Shown: one piece after another, positions 12,106-25,043 of the stretch | Layout of the letters: every line of letters begins with the position of its first letter | How positions within the stretch are numbered: the stretch's first letter is position 1 | Assembly: GCF_001949145.1 (NCBI RefSeq) | Contig: NW_019091380.1 | Location: 1,091,064 to 1,150,868, forward strand | Reading direction: 5' to 3' | Length of the DNA: 59,805 nt | Source of the DNA: Acanthaster planci | Lineage: Eukaryota; Echinodermata; Asteroidea; Valvatida; Acanthasteridae | Position numbers and translations under genes: made by a program | Notes under the pieces: generated by a model | The model's database searches: none | What the model saw: the letters and a program-made list of their open reading frames with translations, nothing else | What the model was told of the DNA's origin: nothing

Positions 12106-13377
12106 ATCAACTTCAATTTGTTCATCTTTACTAGTGATGATAATTGGAGCCAGTATACAGAGCCCATGGCAGGCCGCGCGGAAGGATGGCATGTACCATC
12201 CTGAGCGGACGCTGCCTGGAAATTGGCTTAGGGACTGCTTATCACCACAGAAAACGTTTATCACGCAAACGATAATTGTCTGCATCAGGTCGTGACGTAT
12301 ACACCGGTTAAAAAAAGAAGTAGCACTGATGACACCTGCCGAGCAGAGAGTTTTATCATTCGAAATTGGCAGGCATGCGTGGGCGGGAACCAATATCGAA
12401 CCAACCATTTTGACACCGTGAGTTAGAGTAAACTTGGCAATCGGCCCTGACATTCGTCAGCATTTTTTTTTTCAAAAGGTCTGCTGTTACTTGCCAACTT
12501 AGTGATTCTCTTGGACTTACTCTAAAACTCCTATTTCAAAAGACAACCCAGGTGCATTTCCACCAGCTCTGTCACGCTGGGAACAGGAAGGGAAGGGCGT
12601 CTCCCTGTAAAGCTGGACAGCAGTAAATGCTTTGGAACAACCCGTGAGTGGATGGACACTGCCTCATAACCCCCCCCCCGCAATACCCACGCACACCAAG
12701 CCGAACACAGAGAACGCACTAGTCGGCATCGCACCACACCGAGGTCTCAGGGCAGTTCGACATTTAGCAGTGCCCCGGTTCCCTCAAAAGCCTTCGCTTT
12801 GTCGTGGAGCCGACAGTGTTTTGTGTTTTGCCTGAGACCGAAAACGTAATCATCCGTTGAGGAAATTTCCCATAATGGGCGATGAAGGGTTTGCAAACGT
12901 TTGAAGTCTTTTCCGGGCCTTCAAGCCCTGTTGTTGGTTTCTCATTTATTTTGATTACGAATCATGAAAAATTAGAAGCTGGCATTGTTTTGGATGCTAC
13001 CCCCCCCCAAATGCCAGCTGCGTTGACGAGAGACTCAAAACTTGCAAGTCAGTGTAAACAAAACCAAGTTGCAATGGTAAAACAAAACAATTCTTTTTTT
13101 CTTTTTGGACTTCCACATCAATAGATGTATAAATAGACAGCATTTTACGAGTGCAGACATGTGTAGATGATTTATTCAGGTGAATGACAAATAATGAACC
13201 CGACAGGGCAGCCTTCTATTCACAGACTCATCGTCTGCTAGTAAACGCGCACTGGACCGGCGGGAAATAAGCGCGGCGTTCTTCAGGAAATCCTAGTATT
13301 TTGCAGGAAAGTGAAAGGTATATTGAATTTCTGCTGGGCATTCTTAAGCTTGGGTCGCCGAGAAAAGAAGGTCTTGG

Positions 13378-13420
13378 TTTTGTTTGTTTGTTGGTTGGTT
13401 TGTTTGTTGGTTTGTTTTTT
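13378..13420. repeat. TTTG/TTGG low-complexity repeat
   Basis: A run of TTTG and TTGG tetranucleotides in the EGF3-EGF4 intron. It gives rise to artificial reading frames rich in Val, Cys and Leu on the plus strand and Lys, Asn and Thr on the minus strand. Confidence 0.8.
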
Positions 13421-14671
13421 CGTGCTTCTTCCCCTGCCGGGGGCAGAAGCACTTTGGATTCCCTACAAGATGTCGTGTGGAATTACCCATTAGAAATCTG
13501 CCCACTCGCGTGGTGTATCAAAAGCTGTGAACACGGGACTGCACATTGTTTGACGTGGTGCTTAGGAACTGATGGCAAATGCAGTCGACCCATGGTGACT
13601 GAACAATGCTGCCTCAATTAAGTTCTATGATTGGCGCGGCTTCGATAACCACATTGCCTTCAAGTCCTTCGGTACCAGTACATCGCGACCTATCGGTGTC
13701 TTACAGTCCCCAAGCTCCCTTCGAGATGAAGTGATCCCACGGATCAAATCGAAATACGCACTGGGAAATGCCGCGCTTAAGGTATGGGTTCCATTGCACC
13801 GAAGGATTTAACCGCTCAACCTACGAATGACTTCCGTAGCTATTATTATGAATTCAAAAATGTGGCAGCAACATGCCAAATTTGGTTAAAGCATTAAACG
13901 CATGACGTTAAACACCAACGGCACGTAGGCGGCGGGAAGATTGGGATTGAATACTCCCCCCTTCAAACCGCGCACATGGACGGTCAAAAATTGCTGCATG
14001 TGCGTCGGTAAAACTGCAGCTGATCCGGCAAATGAATTGGTTTTAAGAACCACATGGCGCCAAGGGTGTTGTAACATGGTCTATAATTAGGCTAAATTTT
14101 GATTAAAGAAGGTCCAATGTTTCCCCATTACTGAAACTGACGATCGAGCTGCTTCGTTATCTAGAACTTCCAACATTCAGTCACGTAACAGGTTTTAAGG
14201 TATCTATTGATTTGTTTGTTCAAAACAGAAACATTGTCGAAGCGGCCTTGTGACCCACCGTCTTTAATTAAGCATTTTTGGGCAAAATTGCAACCTTCCT
14301 TGTAACTTTGCACAAGCAGAGCAGAACTCTTGACCCGCTTCAGTTTAAAGGCTATCATGACATGAACTGAACGAAGAAACATTGCCCCCCTAAGGTTAAA
14401 TAAAATTGGTTTCCACCGTGCACATTTTTCGTATTTAGAGTTAATCTATGCTGTCCACAACTGAGGGTACTGAAGCTATGATGTCACTTCGGGCACAAAC
14501 TCCACAGGCTCTCTCGCACTCCCAAGGTTTTCAGTACACATAATGAACAAACAAGTTTAGTATCCAGCAATGTATAGCAGCCATCGAAGTTCAAAGATAT
14601 GGACAACTGTGTCAAAAGTGCGCGCGTAAATGCTGGGGAAAAACAATAGAAACAAAGAGTACCGTACTCAC

Positions 14672-14791
14672 CTACACAGCTGTAGCCGTTCTGTGCGAGT
14701 CGCATACCCTCGGGGCAAATGCACATGACGTTATAGCGCCCTCGTTCCTGGCATCCGTAGGAACAGTGCATAGACTCACATCGCCAGTCAT
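14672..14791 (-). CDS. NPNT/EGFL6: NPNT/EGFL6-like gene, EGF3 exon (non-calcium EGF)
   Basis: The third EGF module lacks the Asp-x-x-Glu calcium ligand set. It reads DWRCESMHCSYGC, then CICPEGMRLAQNGYSCV, with six cysteines. The MHCSYGC element corresponds to the NCQYGC or NCQYSC of vertebrate NPNT and EGFL6, and MRLAQNGYSC to their LQLAPDGRTC and LRLAPNGRDC. This module is the most diagnostic of the family. The exon is 120 bases, acceptor CCTACAG, donor GTGAGT, phase 1 at both ends. The split codon at its start is T|AT (Tyr), and at its end G|AC joins EGF4 as Val-Asp-Ile-Asn-Glu-Cys. Confidence 0.93.
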   Translation of the reverse strand: MTGDVSLCTVPTDARNEGAITSCAFAPRVCDSHRTATAV

Positions 14792-17700
14792 CTGTAGGTC
14801 ATGGTTCGAAAAATAAATGTGTCTTTTACGTGTAATAACCTCGTATGATGAACAATCGTTGTCACAACACGGAAAGTCACAAAATGTAAGAGTGTAGTCA
14901 TTTCAATAACTTATGTAGGGATCTTTCTCTTGAGTGAAAAAACAAACAAACAGAACTGTCCACAGCTATCTATCTACTACCTAAATGTCTCATCCTTCAA
15001 GCAACGAATGCAAAACTTGAATTCTGTGTTCTGTTTGATTTGATTTATTTCCAAATATCACTCTGAATGCAGCAATTAGTTTGGCACTACATTGCAAACT
15101 ATAGAACAAAAGAGGATGGATGGTGGTGGCTGGAAAAAATGCTAGGTTTGTACTTGGCCATGTCACCATCAGATACATTACACATTAAACAAACAGAAAT
15201 TAACCATTTCGGGAAAAAGATCAATTAATTTATTTCAGTGATGAATACGGTGAACTATTTATAACTACCACTTGGGCACTATTGAACAAACAATGCACTT
15301 TGGTTTTAGTGAGCAGAAACTATGGGAGAATATTGTAACAAACAAAGCACACTTGGCCATTAAAAATGCTCCAAAATGACCCACCCAAAATCATGCACCT
15401 GTTCAAAGCAGCAGGTTCAAGCATAATGAATCGACATCATCAAGCCTGTGAAAGGAATTAGGTGTTGACTTCATTAGAATCGTTAAAGGATAAAAAAAAG
15501 GTAAAACCGTCGTCACAGACGCTTTACTAAGAAATATCGCGATTCACCAGCGCAGCTAAGAACTTAACCACGTATCTGTTTTAAGGTAGCGGGACTCCCT
15601 TTACTCTGTATTAAATACTCAAAGTTTATTTTTGACTGTAATATAATAAATTCTCTTATTTGTTCCACCCAAGCGGGATAAAACGCCAACGTCAACCAGC
15701 TGTCAAAACTACTTAGGGAGCTGTGCCCAAACCGACTTCCCCTGGCTGCGTGCAACAAGATGGGATCTCGTCCCGTGGTTGCAGGGACGCAGTGCCCCCG
15801 CGGGAAACATCTGAGCCCGCCAGGTGCGCATTACGATGCAAACCAGAGCCTCAATTACATCGATACGTTCCAAAGGGACCTCCCATTATATGTCTTACAT
15901 GTCCACCCCCCAAGAAGACGGGTTCGGGGGGAAAAAATACATATATCAGCGACGCATGGTGAAACTGTTCCCGGGGGAAGACTTGTTACATGCTTGCTGG
16001 GAATGCTAAGAGAGTTCAACTGTACTTCCTACCATCGCAACATGAATGTTCCAGTCAGACTTACCCCCATAAATACTGGTAACGCGCGAAAGCCCTGTCT
16101 CGGAGTGTTAAGGTTCCATCCCGTCAAAGTGAATGTTCACTCCGAGTGACAGAAAAACAATTTGGTTATACCCTCCGGGTGATAACCGCGGGATGACACT
16201 GAAATGTGGGAGGGCTGCTGTGTGTTAAGCATTCTGTTGACAAGTCACGTGCACGACCGGTAATTGTGGATTTGAAAATCATGACTTAGATTGAAATTTC
16301 AAGAAACACCAAGCTTACATTTCTTGGGAAAGAATATTTTAAGGGATGGATATTGATAGGGTGAATGGCATTAATGGGTCATTATAGTGCCCAAAAGGTA
16401 TCGGTACGCGGTAATGACTTTGGCCGTAAGGTTTGGTACGGCGGCAACTTTGTGACCTCTGACTCACCCCCGAACGGCCTCGGTTAATTGCTTATTTGCC
16501 GGCGATTGGGATATAGCGTGTCTCGAGGAAAGAAGGGGGCACTTCAAAAAGAAGTCAAATTTCGCTTAGCCGGGCGCAACACTTCACTCTCACCTTTACT
16601 TGCGACATTCCCTTTGGTCCAAAGCTCTATAATTTGAATTTGATGACAGATTTAGAATGTGCAGAGCGGCAAACAAATCGAGTGGAAAAATAACACGTTT
16701 GCTCCGACGTGTACGATCCCTGAAAATCGAAAGCTCTGCTCCAATGATCAGAATTATAATAACAGTTGCCTCGAGCGGCCAACAGCTCGCCAAAACTAGA
16801 AAAAAATAAATAAAATCAAACGATCGTTCGTTATTTGAGAAAAGTGATACCGTGTTAGAGATTATAGGTGGACAACAGTCAAAAGGATTAAGTACCAAGA
16901 ATACGATGTTAGGCTTGTTCTTCCACAGTCGTGGAAATAAGTCATGCGGATCGGGGTTTATTTACCACAGGGAATATCTGGCTCCGATGTCTGAACCATA
17001 GAGCCAAATGTACCCTTCTGCACTTTCTCCTGACGGACCGTAACGGCATCGTGCCGCCTCGGCGTAATTGCACCCCTCCCCTTTGAGGAACGTGCACGGC
17101 TGCCTTTTTTTAACTTTACTGCTCGGTGATGATAAACTGATACCCCGGGTGAGAGCTTGGGTATATGAGGACTCACCGCATAAGTTAGAAGAGTCGCCTT
17201 TTATGAATTTCTCAGCGAGGTGCTTTCTGTGGAAGGTATAATCATTTTTTGGGGCAACTCCTGGAAGTTGGTCTCTGAAGACGCCTGGTTTGTTTTTGTT
17301 TGTTAGTTTTTTTCGGAAAAACGTTTAAAGTTTGTTTCATCATAAAAAAAAACCAATTAAGGGTGGCTTCATGAAGCACAATGGAGTTGTAATGTTCGGA
17401 GTGAGCGAAGGCTTCACCATTAAAAACAAAACCAAACAAAAAACAAGCAAGATGCTCAAAAACAGGGTGTAACCTTGGCGATGCGGCTCACTGCCTTTGT
17501 AATATAGCAAGGTTGTGCTTCAGGGAATTTTTGTTCAAGTAATAATCCTCCAAATGAGATGGGCAATATAACACGTCCCGTACGACCAGTTAAGCGTACA
17601 ATAGAACCAGCCATTTATTTTTTCCAATTTTGGAGACTACCTGCGGCTCATCGATATCTGCCAACCGTGACTGAACATGCTACAATATGAAACATCTCCC

Positions 17701-19098
17701 GGCAGGGAGGAGATGCTGGCGTCCCGACGACTGGTGTGAACTATGGCTTTCAGCGTCGTGTCGTTCCGAATGAGTCTGAATGTGCCTTCAAGTTGACAGG
17801 TGATTGATGGCCGCCGTTAAATTATTGGCTAATTAATTAACCCGAAGGCTAGCCTTTTAGTTGTGGGATACGGTACAGAATCCTATTATGAAAACCACGC
17901 GTCTCTCAGAGGTCGAAATGTGAAATGACAGCCGATTGATGACAAGTTCTGAATGACTGTTTAATTAATTAATTAATTTGCACGCTCAACAATTAAGCTA
18001 GGCTTACCTCCGTAATCTAAAGGTAAATTCAAGCGGCGACTGGTTCCCACAAAATGTCATTAAAACCTTTGTACCGAAACAACATTTGGTTTAAAATGTG
18101 ACCTCTTTGACTTCAACAGAATGCCCCGTTCCCCCTGAAAGCACGAAACGACAATAGGAATTACGACAAAAAGTAAACAATATCCAACCGAGCTGGGCTG
18201 CATTATCTTCCAGAAATGCTCTGAAAAAAAGTGAAATGTAAACGGTCGTGCCTCTGACAAGAACCTCAGACTGCAGTCTCTAATGTGTTTACATTATTTA
18301 ATTTCGCGTTATGACCTATCCAATTTTCGGCGCATGCCGATGCTAAGAGTGCCCACATTACTTCTGTCAAGCTCGTTTTGTTGAAATTGCATGTTGACGG
18401 GCAGATTAGCCTGTCTACCATTTGCTGTGAACGAAATGCAGGGGGAGCACCTGGTGTTGTCGTTTCTCGTGTAGATCGAGGATGTTTAACCCTAGATTTC
18501 TTCCTATTATAGCTTTGGTATAGCAGAGCCTAATCGGTTCGCTTTTATTTTGACAACCAACTAAAATCCACATTGAAATGTTTTTGCTCCATTAAGTACT
18601 GCTTTTATAATTTACGGACTGAAAAACGATAAACCGGTGGGAGAAACCACTACCAGTGAGTTATTTTCATTCAAATTAAGTCATGACTGTCGTTAACCGA
18701 TTGCCAAATTCAAAAATTACTTGGAAGCGTATGTTACGAATAAATTCAATTATTGCTTGATTTATTACCGGAAACACGTGACCTTGTCGCTAGACGTGGT
18801 ACAGTAATCGTGTAAAAGTTCTCTCAGAAGAATATATAATAATTGGATATCTTTTTTTTAAGCAGAACGTACACACGCAATGGAGGCAGTATGGCCATGA
18901 AATGTACGCTTCATACAACACAAACCTCATCTGCATGTAAGACGTAGGATTTGTTTACTTCACGTCCTTGGGAACAGTTTTAAACAAACGAGAGAAAAAT
19001 GGGACGATAACATCCTGCGTTTCTTTCAAGGTGGGGCACATGTCGACCAAGACTGTGTCTTTAAAAGAGAGTGATGCTCTTGGTTACTGCATACTTAC
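14792..19098 (-). other. intron between EGF2 and EGF3 (4.3 kb)
   Basis: This is the shortest intron of the backbone gene. A plus-strand 129-codon frame at 15760-16149 starts with a well-placed ATG (AAGATGG) and has fairly GC-rich third positions in its first 50 codons, but no domain is recognised and its length is within chance expectation. An ATTAATTAATTAATTAA run lies near 17960. Imperfect inverted CGGAGTG/CACTCCG motifs lie at about 16100-16146. Confidence 0.75.
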
Positions 19099-19215
19099 AC
19101 GTGCAAGTGCTCTTATCATCTCGGAGTGTGAAACCCTCCTCGCAGTAACACCTGTAACTACCCATGGTGTTCATACAACGGTGTTGACAAGGCCGACTAC
19201 TGCACTCGTTGACGT
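19099..19215 (-). CDS. NPNT/EGFL6: NPNT/EGFL6-like gene, EGF2 exon (calcium-binding EGF)
   Basis: The second EGF module starts Asp-Val-Asn-Glu-Cys and contains [18 protein letters not shown]. This is almost identical in layout to the RPCKHRCMNTYGSYKCYC of vertebrate nephronectin and the RPCQHRCVNTHGSYKCFC of EGFL6. Six cysteines are present, and the calcium ligands and the complete Asn-hydroxylation consensus C-x-N-x4-Y-x-C are intact. The exon is 117 bases, acceptor TTTCAG, donor GTAAGT, phase 1 at both ends. Reading on past the donor would add a false extra cysteine. This exon alone makes the family assignment convincing. Confidence 0.96.
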
Positions 19216-20155
19216 CTGAAAGGGACAAGAAGTGTATATGAAATGAATAGCGGTTCAAATGACGTTTGGTTAGACAGAACACTCGCCGAATAACGAGTGT
19301 CATCAGTGGCAAGCATATGAGGCGGACTGTACTCCGAAAGGGGATCCTCGGGGTGCGCACGTGAAGGGTGGGATGGAATGAATCCATTTCTGGGGAATAT
19401 CTCAGTGGGCTTTGTCGTGATTTTGACTCACACAAAACTATTTCTTTTCGTCTACCCTAAATTCTGAGAGCGTTCTCGCCGAGTATAGGGGAGGCGGGGG
19501 TGCGCCAACTTACGGGGGGTGCTCCTGCCGCGCTAATTAGGCCGTTGAATGTCATATCAAGATACTGTGATCAAACTGCGGGAAGGGAAGAGAATAATTT
19601 GCTGCACAGAATTATTTGCGTAAGGATGAGTGCTTAGTCTATCGTAATAAGGGCACTAAATCAATGCTTTATCTGCATCTAATAAAAACACACCACCTGT
19701 TCAACATTTCATAGTTGAAACATAGTTGAACAAATAGCCGAATGGATTTATGGCGAGTAGGCAGACGTATTCTGTCCAAAACAGTAAAAATGTGCCCTTT
19801 TTAAGGAAGTACCGCAATCTGTCAAACATTGAGATGTTATTTCATAACACTGGATTCGTGCGTGGAATCGGACGACGAAGTGTTTGTAAACAGGGTCACA
19901 GCTCAATGCAGTTAGTCCTGCACTATAATTGCAAAGAAGACGGACGCTTCAATTGAGAATAGATACTTTAATTGATCACGACATCTGCACGCAACATGAA
20001 TTTCTTTCATTCTTTGATGTTTGTATGGCACCGCCATGGGCATTATGGGGGATCTTGTGCGGAAACTGATGAGCTTTTAGCCTTTCCTCCGAGACATCGC
20101 TTAAAGGGGCTAACGTTTAATACCGACACTCATCAAATCCTAAAAATTGGACAAT

Positions 20156-20340
20156 TAACAAAGCAGGCGTTTCACAATAGTGCGACTCCATGCGTTCGCA
20201 ACGCGTTGGCCAATCACGATGCGCAGAATCTGTCGACCCACTGCGCGTTCGGACAGGGTCGACAGATTTCGAGCGTAGTGATTGGCTAACACGTTAAACA
20301 CTTACTTTTGGAGGTGCACTATTATGAATCGTCTGTGTTA
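20156..20340. mobile_element. MITE copy 1 (about 185 bp)
   Basis: The element has imperfect terminal inverted repeats containing GGCGTTTCACAATAGTGC on the left and GCACTATTATGAATCG on the right, with outer ends TAACA and TGTTA. An inner inverted pair CTGTCGACCC / GGTCGACAG flanks a GCGCGTT core. It shares ends and core with the element at 49572-49731. It is non-coding, so it would depend on a transposase elsewhere. Superfamily and target-site duplication were not resolved. Confidence 0.88.
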
Positions 20341-22286
20341 CCCGGAGCATCCAGGGAGAGCAGAGTAGACTGTCATGAACTCGAGGGGAAAAAGAATAAG
20401 GTACCGCTCGTTGCTCTCCAGTTCACCCCTCTTTAATTTAGGCACTATAGGGTGACAATGGACTGTAATCGAGTGTTTTGGTAGGATTTATTTTATTTCG
20501 TTGTCCAAAACCAACGCCCATTATAAATGCACCTTTGCGTGAATTGTAAACATGTAACACCTTTTGGAAATAAACGTGGTGCCGTGTTTCGAAAGTGTTC
20601 CCACCCGATAAACGCGTTTTTGTACCGTGTTATTAACATCCAAATGTGTCTTTGTATCAAAATTGATAAACACATCAACAAGTCCTTGTTATAAAAATAA
20701 GTATCACAACGTGTTTGGCTTTAGAATATTCACACCACAACAAGTTCATAACGCGTTACCAGGAAGGTGTTTGAAACGCGTCCAAACATTAACATTTAGT
20801 CTTGTTTTTACAGTGTTGGAGATGCTTTCTTTTTCTTCGTGGTTCTGTATTTAAAGTCATCTGGCGGTTTGCACTGTCTTCTCGAAAAAAAATGTCCGAC
20901 AATTTACGTGCAACATTTATTTCAACATTGCCCTACAAAGACACACAGATAGTACATTGCTATACTTAAGGACAAGAATGCACACACTTAAATTCAAAAT
21001 ACATTTAAATTGATGGCATTCAATTTGATAACGATAATTCTCATTTGAACAAATAAGATCTTTTAAATAATTCTGAACCGCATAAAGCAAAAGTCTGCTA
21101 AATTCATTTGAATTCAACACTATCTGCCCGCAATACTTTGCATGTTGTGGTCCGTAGTACTTCATACGGCATGCGCGCCAAAGAAGTATGCTCGACAATA
21201 GGCTCTTGGTGTACTGCATCCCAGTGGGGCAACCAATGCATTGTAATATGTTCAGATATGAATACACCCCCTTCGACAGCCTACATCAAAGGGTTATTGA
21301 TATCAAACTACACGTATTAATGAATTTCTGATGAAGTCTTGAAGAAAAAGGGACAGCACACCTGTTCCTGTTTGCTTCACCCTCCAATGCCCAGGCCATG
21401 CCAGAATTAGCCCAGCAATGGCGGAAATTAAAAATGCCTTGAATGCCGACATTCAAAAAACAACATGTCTTGTCAGAGGAAAAACATGGCAGCAAAATAT
21501 AGAAAAACTTGGAAGTTGGTTATTATATCCGATAGTGACGACCACGTTAAGACACCTTTATTAGGCTACCTGGCTTGACTGTTTGAACTCTGCCCCGATC
21601 CCTCTAGGGATACACCAGACCGTATTTGGTGATATTTTACTCAAGCATTCGGGTAGCAAGCAGAACTATAAAAAACAGCAGCCACGGCTGGTTCCAATCA
21701 CTCAAAGCACCGACATTAATGGGGGTCTGCTGGTACTTAGTGGCGCTTAACAATGACTCGGTATTCAGAAGGATATAATTCCTACAAAAACTGCACAGTG
21801 ACACAACTTTGACCCAAAGTAGCACTTTTTACTTGGTGTGACTTTCTTAGGAGGAGAGTTCGGGGATTTTCTCGCGCAAGGGATTTCACATGACTAGCTA
21901 GAAAACACTGCCATAAATTATGAAAACAGTAACGCAAAAGAGGCATTTATAAAGAATTTATTCAAAAGTTATTTACAGACAAACGGCTTGTTGGTGCACT
22001 GTCCACTTCTCGATTACGGTGCAGTATAATGAATGAGTTTATACCCATAACTTTCATATATAGGCCCCTACGTATACTGAAAGCTAAACCCTTCCCCTTT
22101 GGACATACAAAGTTACAACCCTGTTACACAAAGTCTTGCATGCCTGCATCTGTCCAGATCTGCAAATTTCGGAGAAAATTTCAGTACTTCAGATATTTAT
22201 CAAGTGTACATGTTTTTTAAAGGTTCCGGAAATGTGTCCAAATGGATGGGAAAGCGTTATCATGGGCGCGAATGGGGTTGGTCCCG

Positions 22287-22318
22287 CCATGGAGCTATCA
22301 TGTCTAATAGCTCCATGG
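22287..22318. repeat. 12 bp perfect hairpin with 8-base loop
   Basis: CCATGGAGCTAT at 22287-22298 and ATAGCTCCATGG at 22307-22318 are exact inverted copies. The function is unknown. It is too small for a typical pre-miRNA. Confidence 0.85.
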
Positions 22319-23245
22319 TCCCACTGAATTCGTAGCTAATAGGTCCACATTTTAAAAAAATCCTTTTTCCTTTTTTTCTGCATGACTTGTCGTCTTATTC
22401 TACAGTTTTTTTTGGTTTGGCATCAAAGAATGTACCATAGCGCTACCCATACTAAGGCCAGGTTGGCGCTCACCTGGTGTGGCGAGCGACTGACACCACA
22501 GGAAGCAATCAATTCCACAGAATTCTTCTTGGTAACTAAATGTTCCGCTACCTCTGCCATATACAGCAGGCTCCTAGCTATATGTCTTAGTTTGAAGGGG
22601 TACCGCTGGGGGTAGACAGCATGGTTAAATACCCTCTTGACTTAGTTCCAAACAGGCTAACCTTAATGTTGCACATGCCGACCCAAGTTCTTGATAGCAT
22701 CGACTATTTCCTGTATTGCCACTTTTTTTTCTGCGCAGACTCCGCATTCTCAGTCTTCATCCTGGAATAACTCTCCCTCTTTCAAAAAAAAAAAAATGCG
22801 ACATGAATCTCAACCGAAACTACTTTCGTTCGGTGAACCAGGATTTACGAGCTCAATTCTGACTTGAGCACAATCTATCTATAGCATCTCTTTTCGGGAT
22901 AGGACGCAACTTGAATGCCTGTAGCGATAATCATGTTTACTGAATGGGGTCAAGTAATAAAGAAACCGTGAAGAGAAGGGAGAAAGAAATCAGACAGTGG
23001 CGGTGACCATACGTAGGTCGAGGTCAGCAGGTAGACCGTGTGTATCCCTTGCACGGATCTGTCTCGTTTTGACATTAATTTCTGCTTCCGCGTTAGGAAT
23101 TCGGGAGTCGTTTATCGATAACTGATGCGGACCAGGCAGTCTGGCCGTCCATGTTTTACTTCTGTTCAGTGGTTCATGCGGGAAGAACATGGCATGCAGT
23201 GTACATGGTGTAGGCCAGCCTAACGGACACCTGCGCTGTTTTCAC

Positions 23246-23413
23246 CTCACGGTTCGGGGACTGCAAGGCCAGGGAACGGGTTGAAGAGCCGGCAGAGGAG
23301 GTCGTTGACTGCAGGGTGCCATGTGCAGGGCTCTCAAGGGTAGCATCCTCGCAAAAGGCGATCAGCAATCTGTCACAACCTTCAACGTTTTCCAATCCGA
23401 GCGGCAAGCACCG
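23246..23413 (-). CDS. unrecognised candidate exon, phase 0 at both ends
   Basis: A good acceptor-like stretch (CTTTTTAACCAATAG) precedes an open 56-codon minus-strand segment starting RCLPLGLENVEGCDRLLIAF. The segment ends at a donor-like CGTGAG|GTGAAA. Its third codon positions are GC-rich compared with the surrounding intron. The Ser/Thr-rich second half looks like a disordered linker. It lies about 1.3 kb beyond the proposed stop of the nested gene. It could be an alternative downstream exon of that gene or unrelated. No domain is recognised. Confidence 0.25.
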
Positions 23414-24693
23414 CTATTGGTTAAAAAGTTCAATGAAATTCCATTTTAAAAATAGTTAAAAATTTTGCTAAGATGAATTTGCACTCATCCTGCAGGGAGA
23501 GAGAACCCCACACTTCGTGTTTTCAAGCAAGGAAGGCAGGACAGAAATATTATTGAACCGTTTGGGATAACACCATACTGTGGGATAGCATCATACTGTC
23601 CAGGAAAGCACAGTACCTATATTTAACTCTTTAACTTTCTTTAAGACGTAATTTGATGGGTCAAATCTTTCACTGGCTTCCCTTTGGCATTTCTTCCTTC
23701 CCGTAACGAGGAACATTTGACCTTTCACAAGAAACGGACATTTTGACGTGTAAACAGGCAGTGTGCTACTGCTACGCCTCGCAGTTTGACCGTACCCACC
23801 ATGTGCGGGTATAGACCTGTATCATAGGGGAAGTCATCTTGATTTTCTACCCTTTAAAGCAATGGAACCAAACCGAGGCTGGAAGGAAAAATAACCTGTT
23901 CCCTTTTTCAATTTGTGAAGTTGAATTAGTATCGCCAATGGGTCTACAGGGAACACGACAAACAAACATGCCACGATAAGGGTCTATGCCTTACTCGTCA
24001 TTATCCTGAATACCCACGTCAAATCATGGAGGTAATAATACAAGCGCTGAGTGGCAATATTCGCCTTGATCAGAAGCGCCCCCTCATGGTTGAAAAGAGC
24101 CATGTTGGTCGGGAGTGTTTATTTCGCTGATAGCTTTTGCTTCTGCTTCTGCTGGCTAATGTACAATCGCCACGATTCTGGCTGCCCCGTACAAATGACG
24201 CCGCAAGGAATCTGGTTGCAACTAGCCAAATCAATCCTGTCCATCTGGGTCTTGACGACGCGACCGTAAGGCATGTATTTCACAGTCAGCGAAGTGCAGT
24301 TCTGACCAAAGGAGGCTGTGTTGCTAGGAAAAATTGCACCATAGCTCGGGGCTCATAGCGGAATTATCCAGAGTGTCCAATAAAACAAACAACTCATCAG
24401 GCCGCCTTAACGTTTAATGTTTTGATGCACAGAAATCGGGAGTTTTAAACCGGCGAACTCAAACCTAAGCTGACATAAATGAGTCCTTTGGTTCCGTATA
24501 TTGACGGAAGAGGCTTTTTTGAGAGATTTTTAGACTTCGCTGTCCATAATGTCTAGACCAAAGGTTCATGAATTGACGATTATGAGGTTTAACATGTAGA
24601 GTTCGGATATTTTCAGATCCAATGCAGTTTTGAAGACTGGATGACAGGTGCATGCACGGGTGCGCATTCCTTGTGTGATTTAATGAAGTTCTA

Positions 24694-24856
24694 TTATCGT
24701 TGACTGCCAAATGAAAACAAATCGTACATCAACACATGCGATAATGTTAATCCTTTGCCAAGGTTGTAGTGAAGGGTACATAGTGCTTTAATACGTGATG
24801 ACATGCTGCTGCTGTGATACGGTGTGCTATAAATGCCATTTCGTTTTTTGCATCTT
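24694..24856 (-). CDS. putative nested gene, candidate last exon
   Basis: This segment would follow the exon at 24990-25043. The acceptor-like ACATGTAG is followed by one base that completes the CG| of the previous exon. It is open for 53 codons (CKKRNGIYSTPYHSSSMSSR near its start) to a TAA at 24694-24696. An ATTAAA polyadenylation-type hexamer lies only about 10 bases after the stop, which is unusually close. Phase compatibility is the main support and no domain is recognised. Confidence 0.22.
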
Positions 24857-24989
24857 CTACATGTACATATGTGAGGCATGAAAGTTGATGAAGTTGTGAA
24901 AACAGTCCACAAGGTTTACTCTCATTAGTTGTAAGGTGGGTTTTAAAACATTTCAAATACAAGATAGTGGCAGTTATAAAACACCATAC

Positions 24990-25043
24990 CGTGGAACGTG
25001 CTTCGTGGAGCAGAAGTTTGACTTCCGAATCATTGTGCGTTTC
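24990..25043 (-). CDS. putative nested gene, candidate short basic exon
   Basis: A strong pyrimidine tract (TTTCATCTTCTTCTGTG, then TTGAG) forms the acceptor and ACG|GTATGG the donor. In the frame required by the preceding segment it reads KRTMIRKSNFCSTKHVP, a basic stretch with GC-rich third positions. Another frame over the same bases is also open (ETHNDSEVKLLLHEARST), which weakens the call. Confidence 0.24.

Larger units (their letters stand above)
8915..14671 (-). other. intron between EGF3 and EGF4 (5.8 kb)
   Basis: This intron has GT..AG ends and phase 1. It contains the recent 90 bp tandem duplication at 11925-12105 with an adjoining open segment, a CA/ACGT-rich stretch around 10930-11070, and a TTTG/TTGG low-complexity run near 13380-13420. 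Two copies of a telomere-like CCCTAA unit near 9230 are too short to mean anything. No other coding segment is supported. Confidence 0.8.

Noticed and set aside
15760-16149. 129-codon plus-strand frame with a good start context
   Set aside because: Its length is within chance expectation, no homology was recognised, and only the first third is GC-rich in codon third positions.
20066-20095. CTGATGAG as a possible hammerhead ribozyme core
   Set aside because: The matching GAAA strand and flanking stems are missing.
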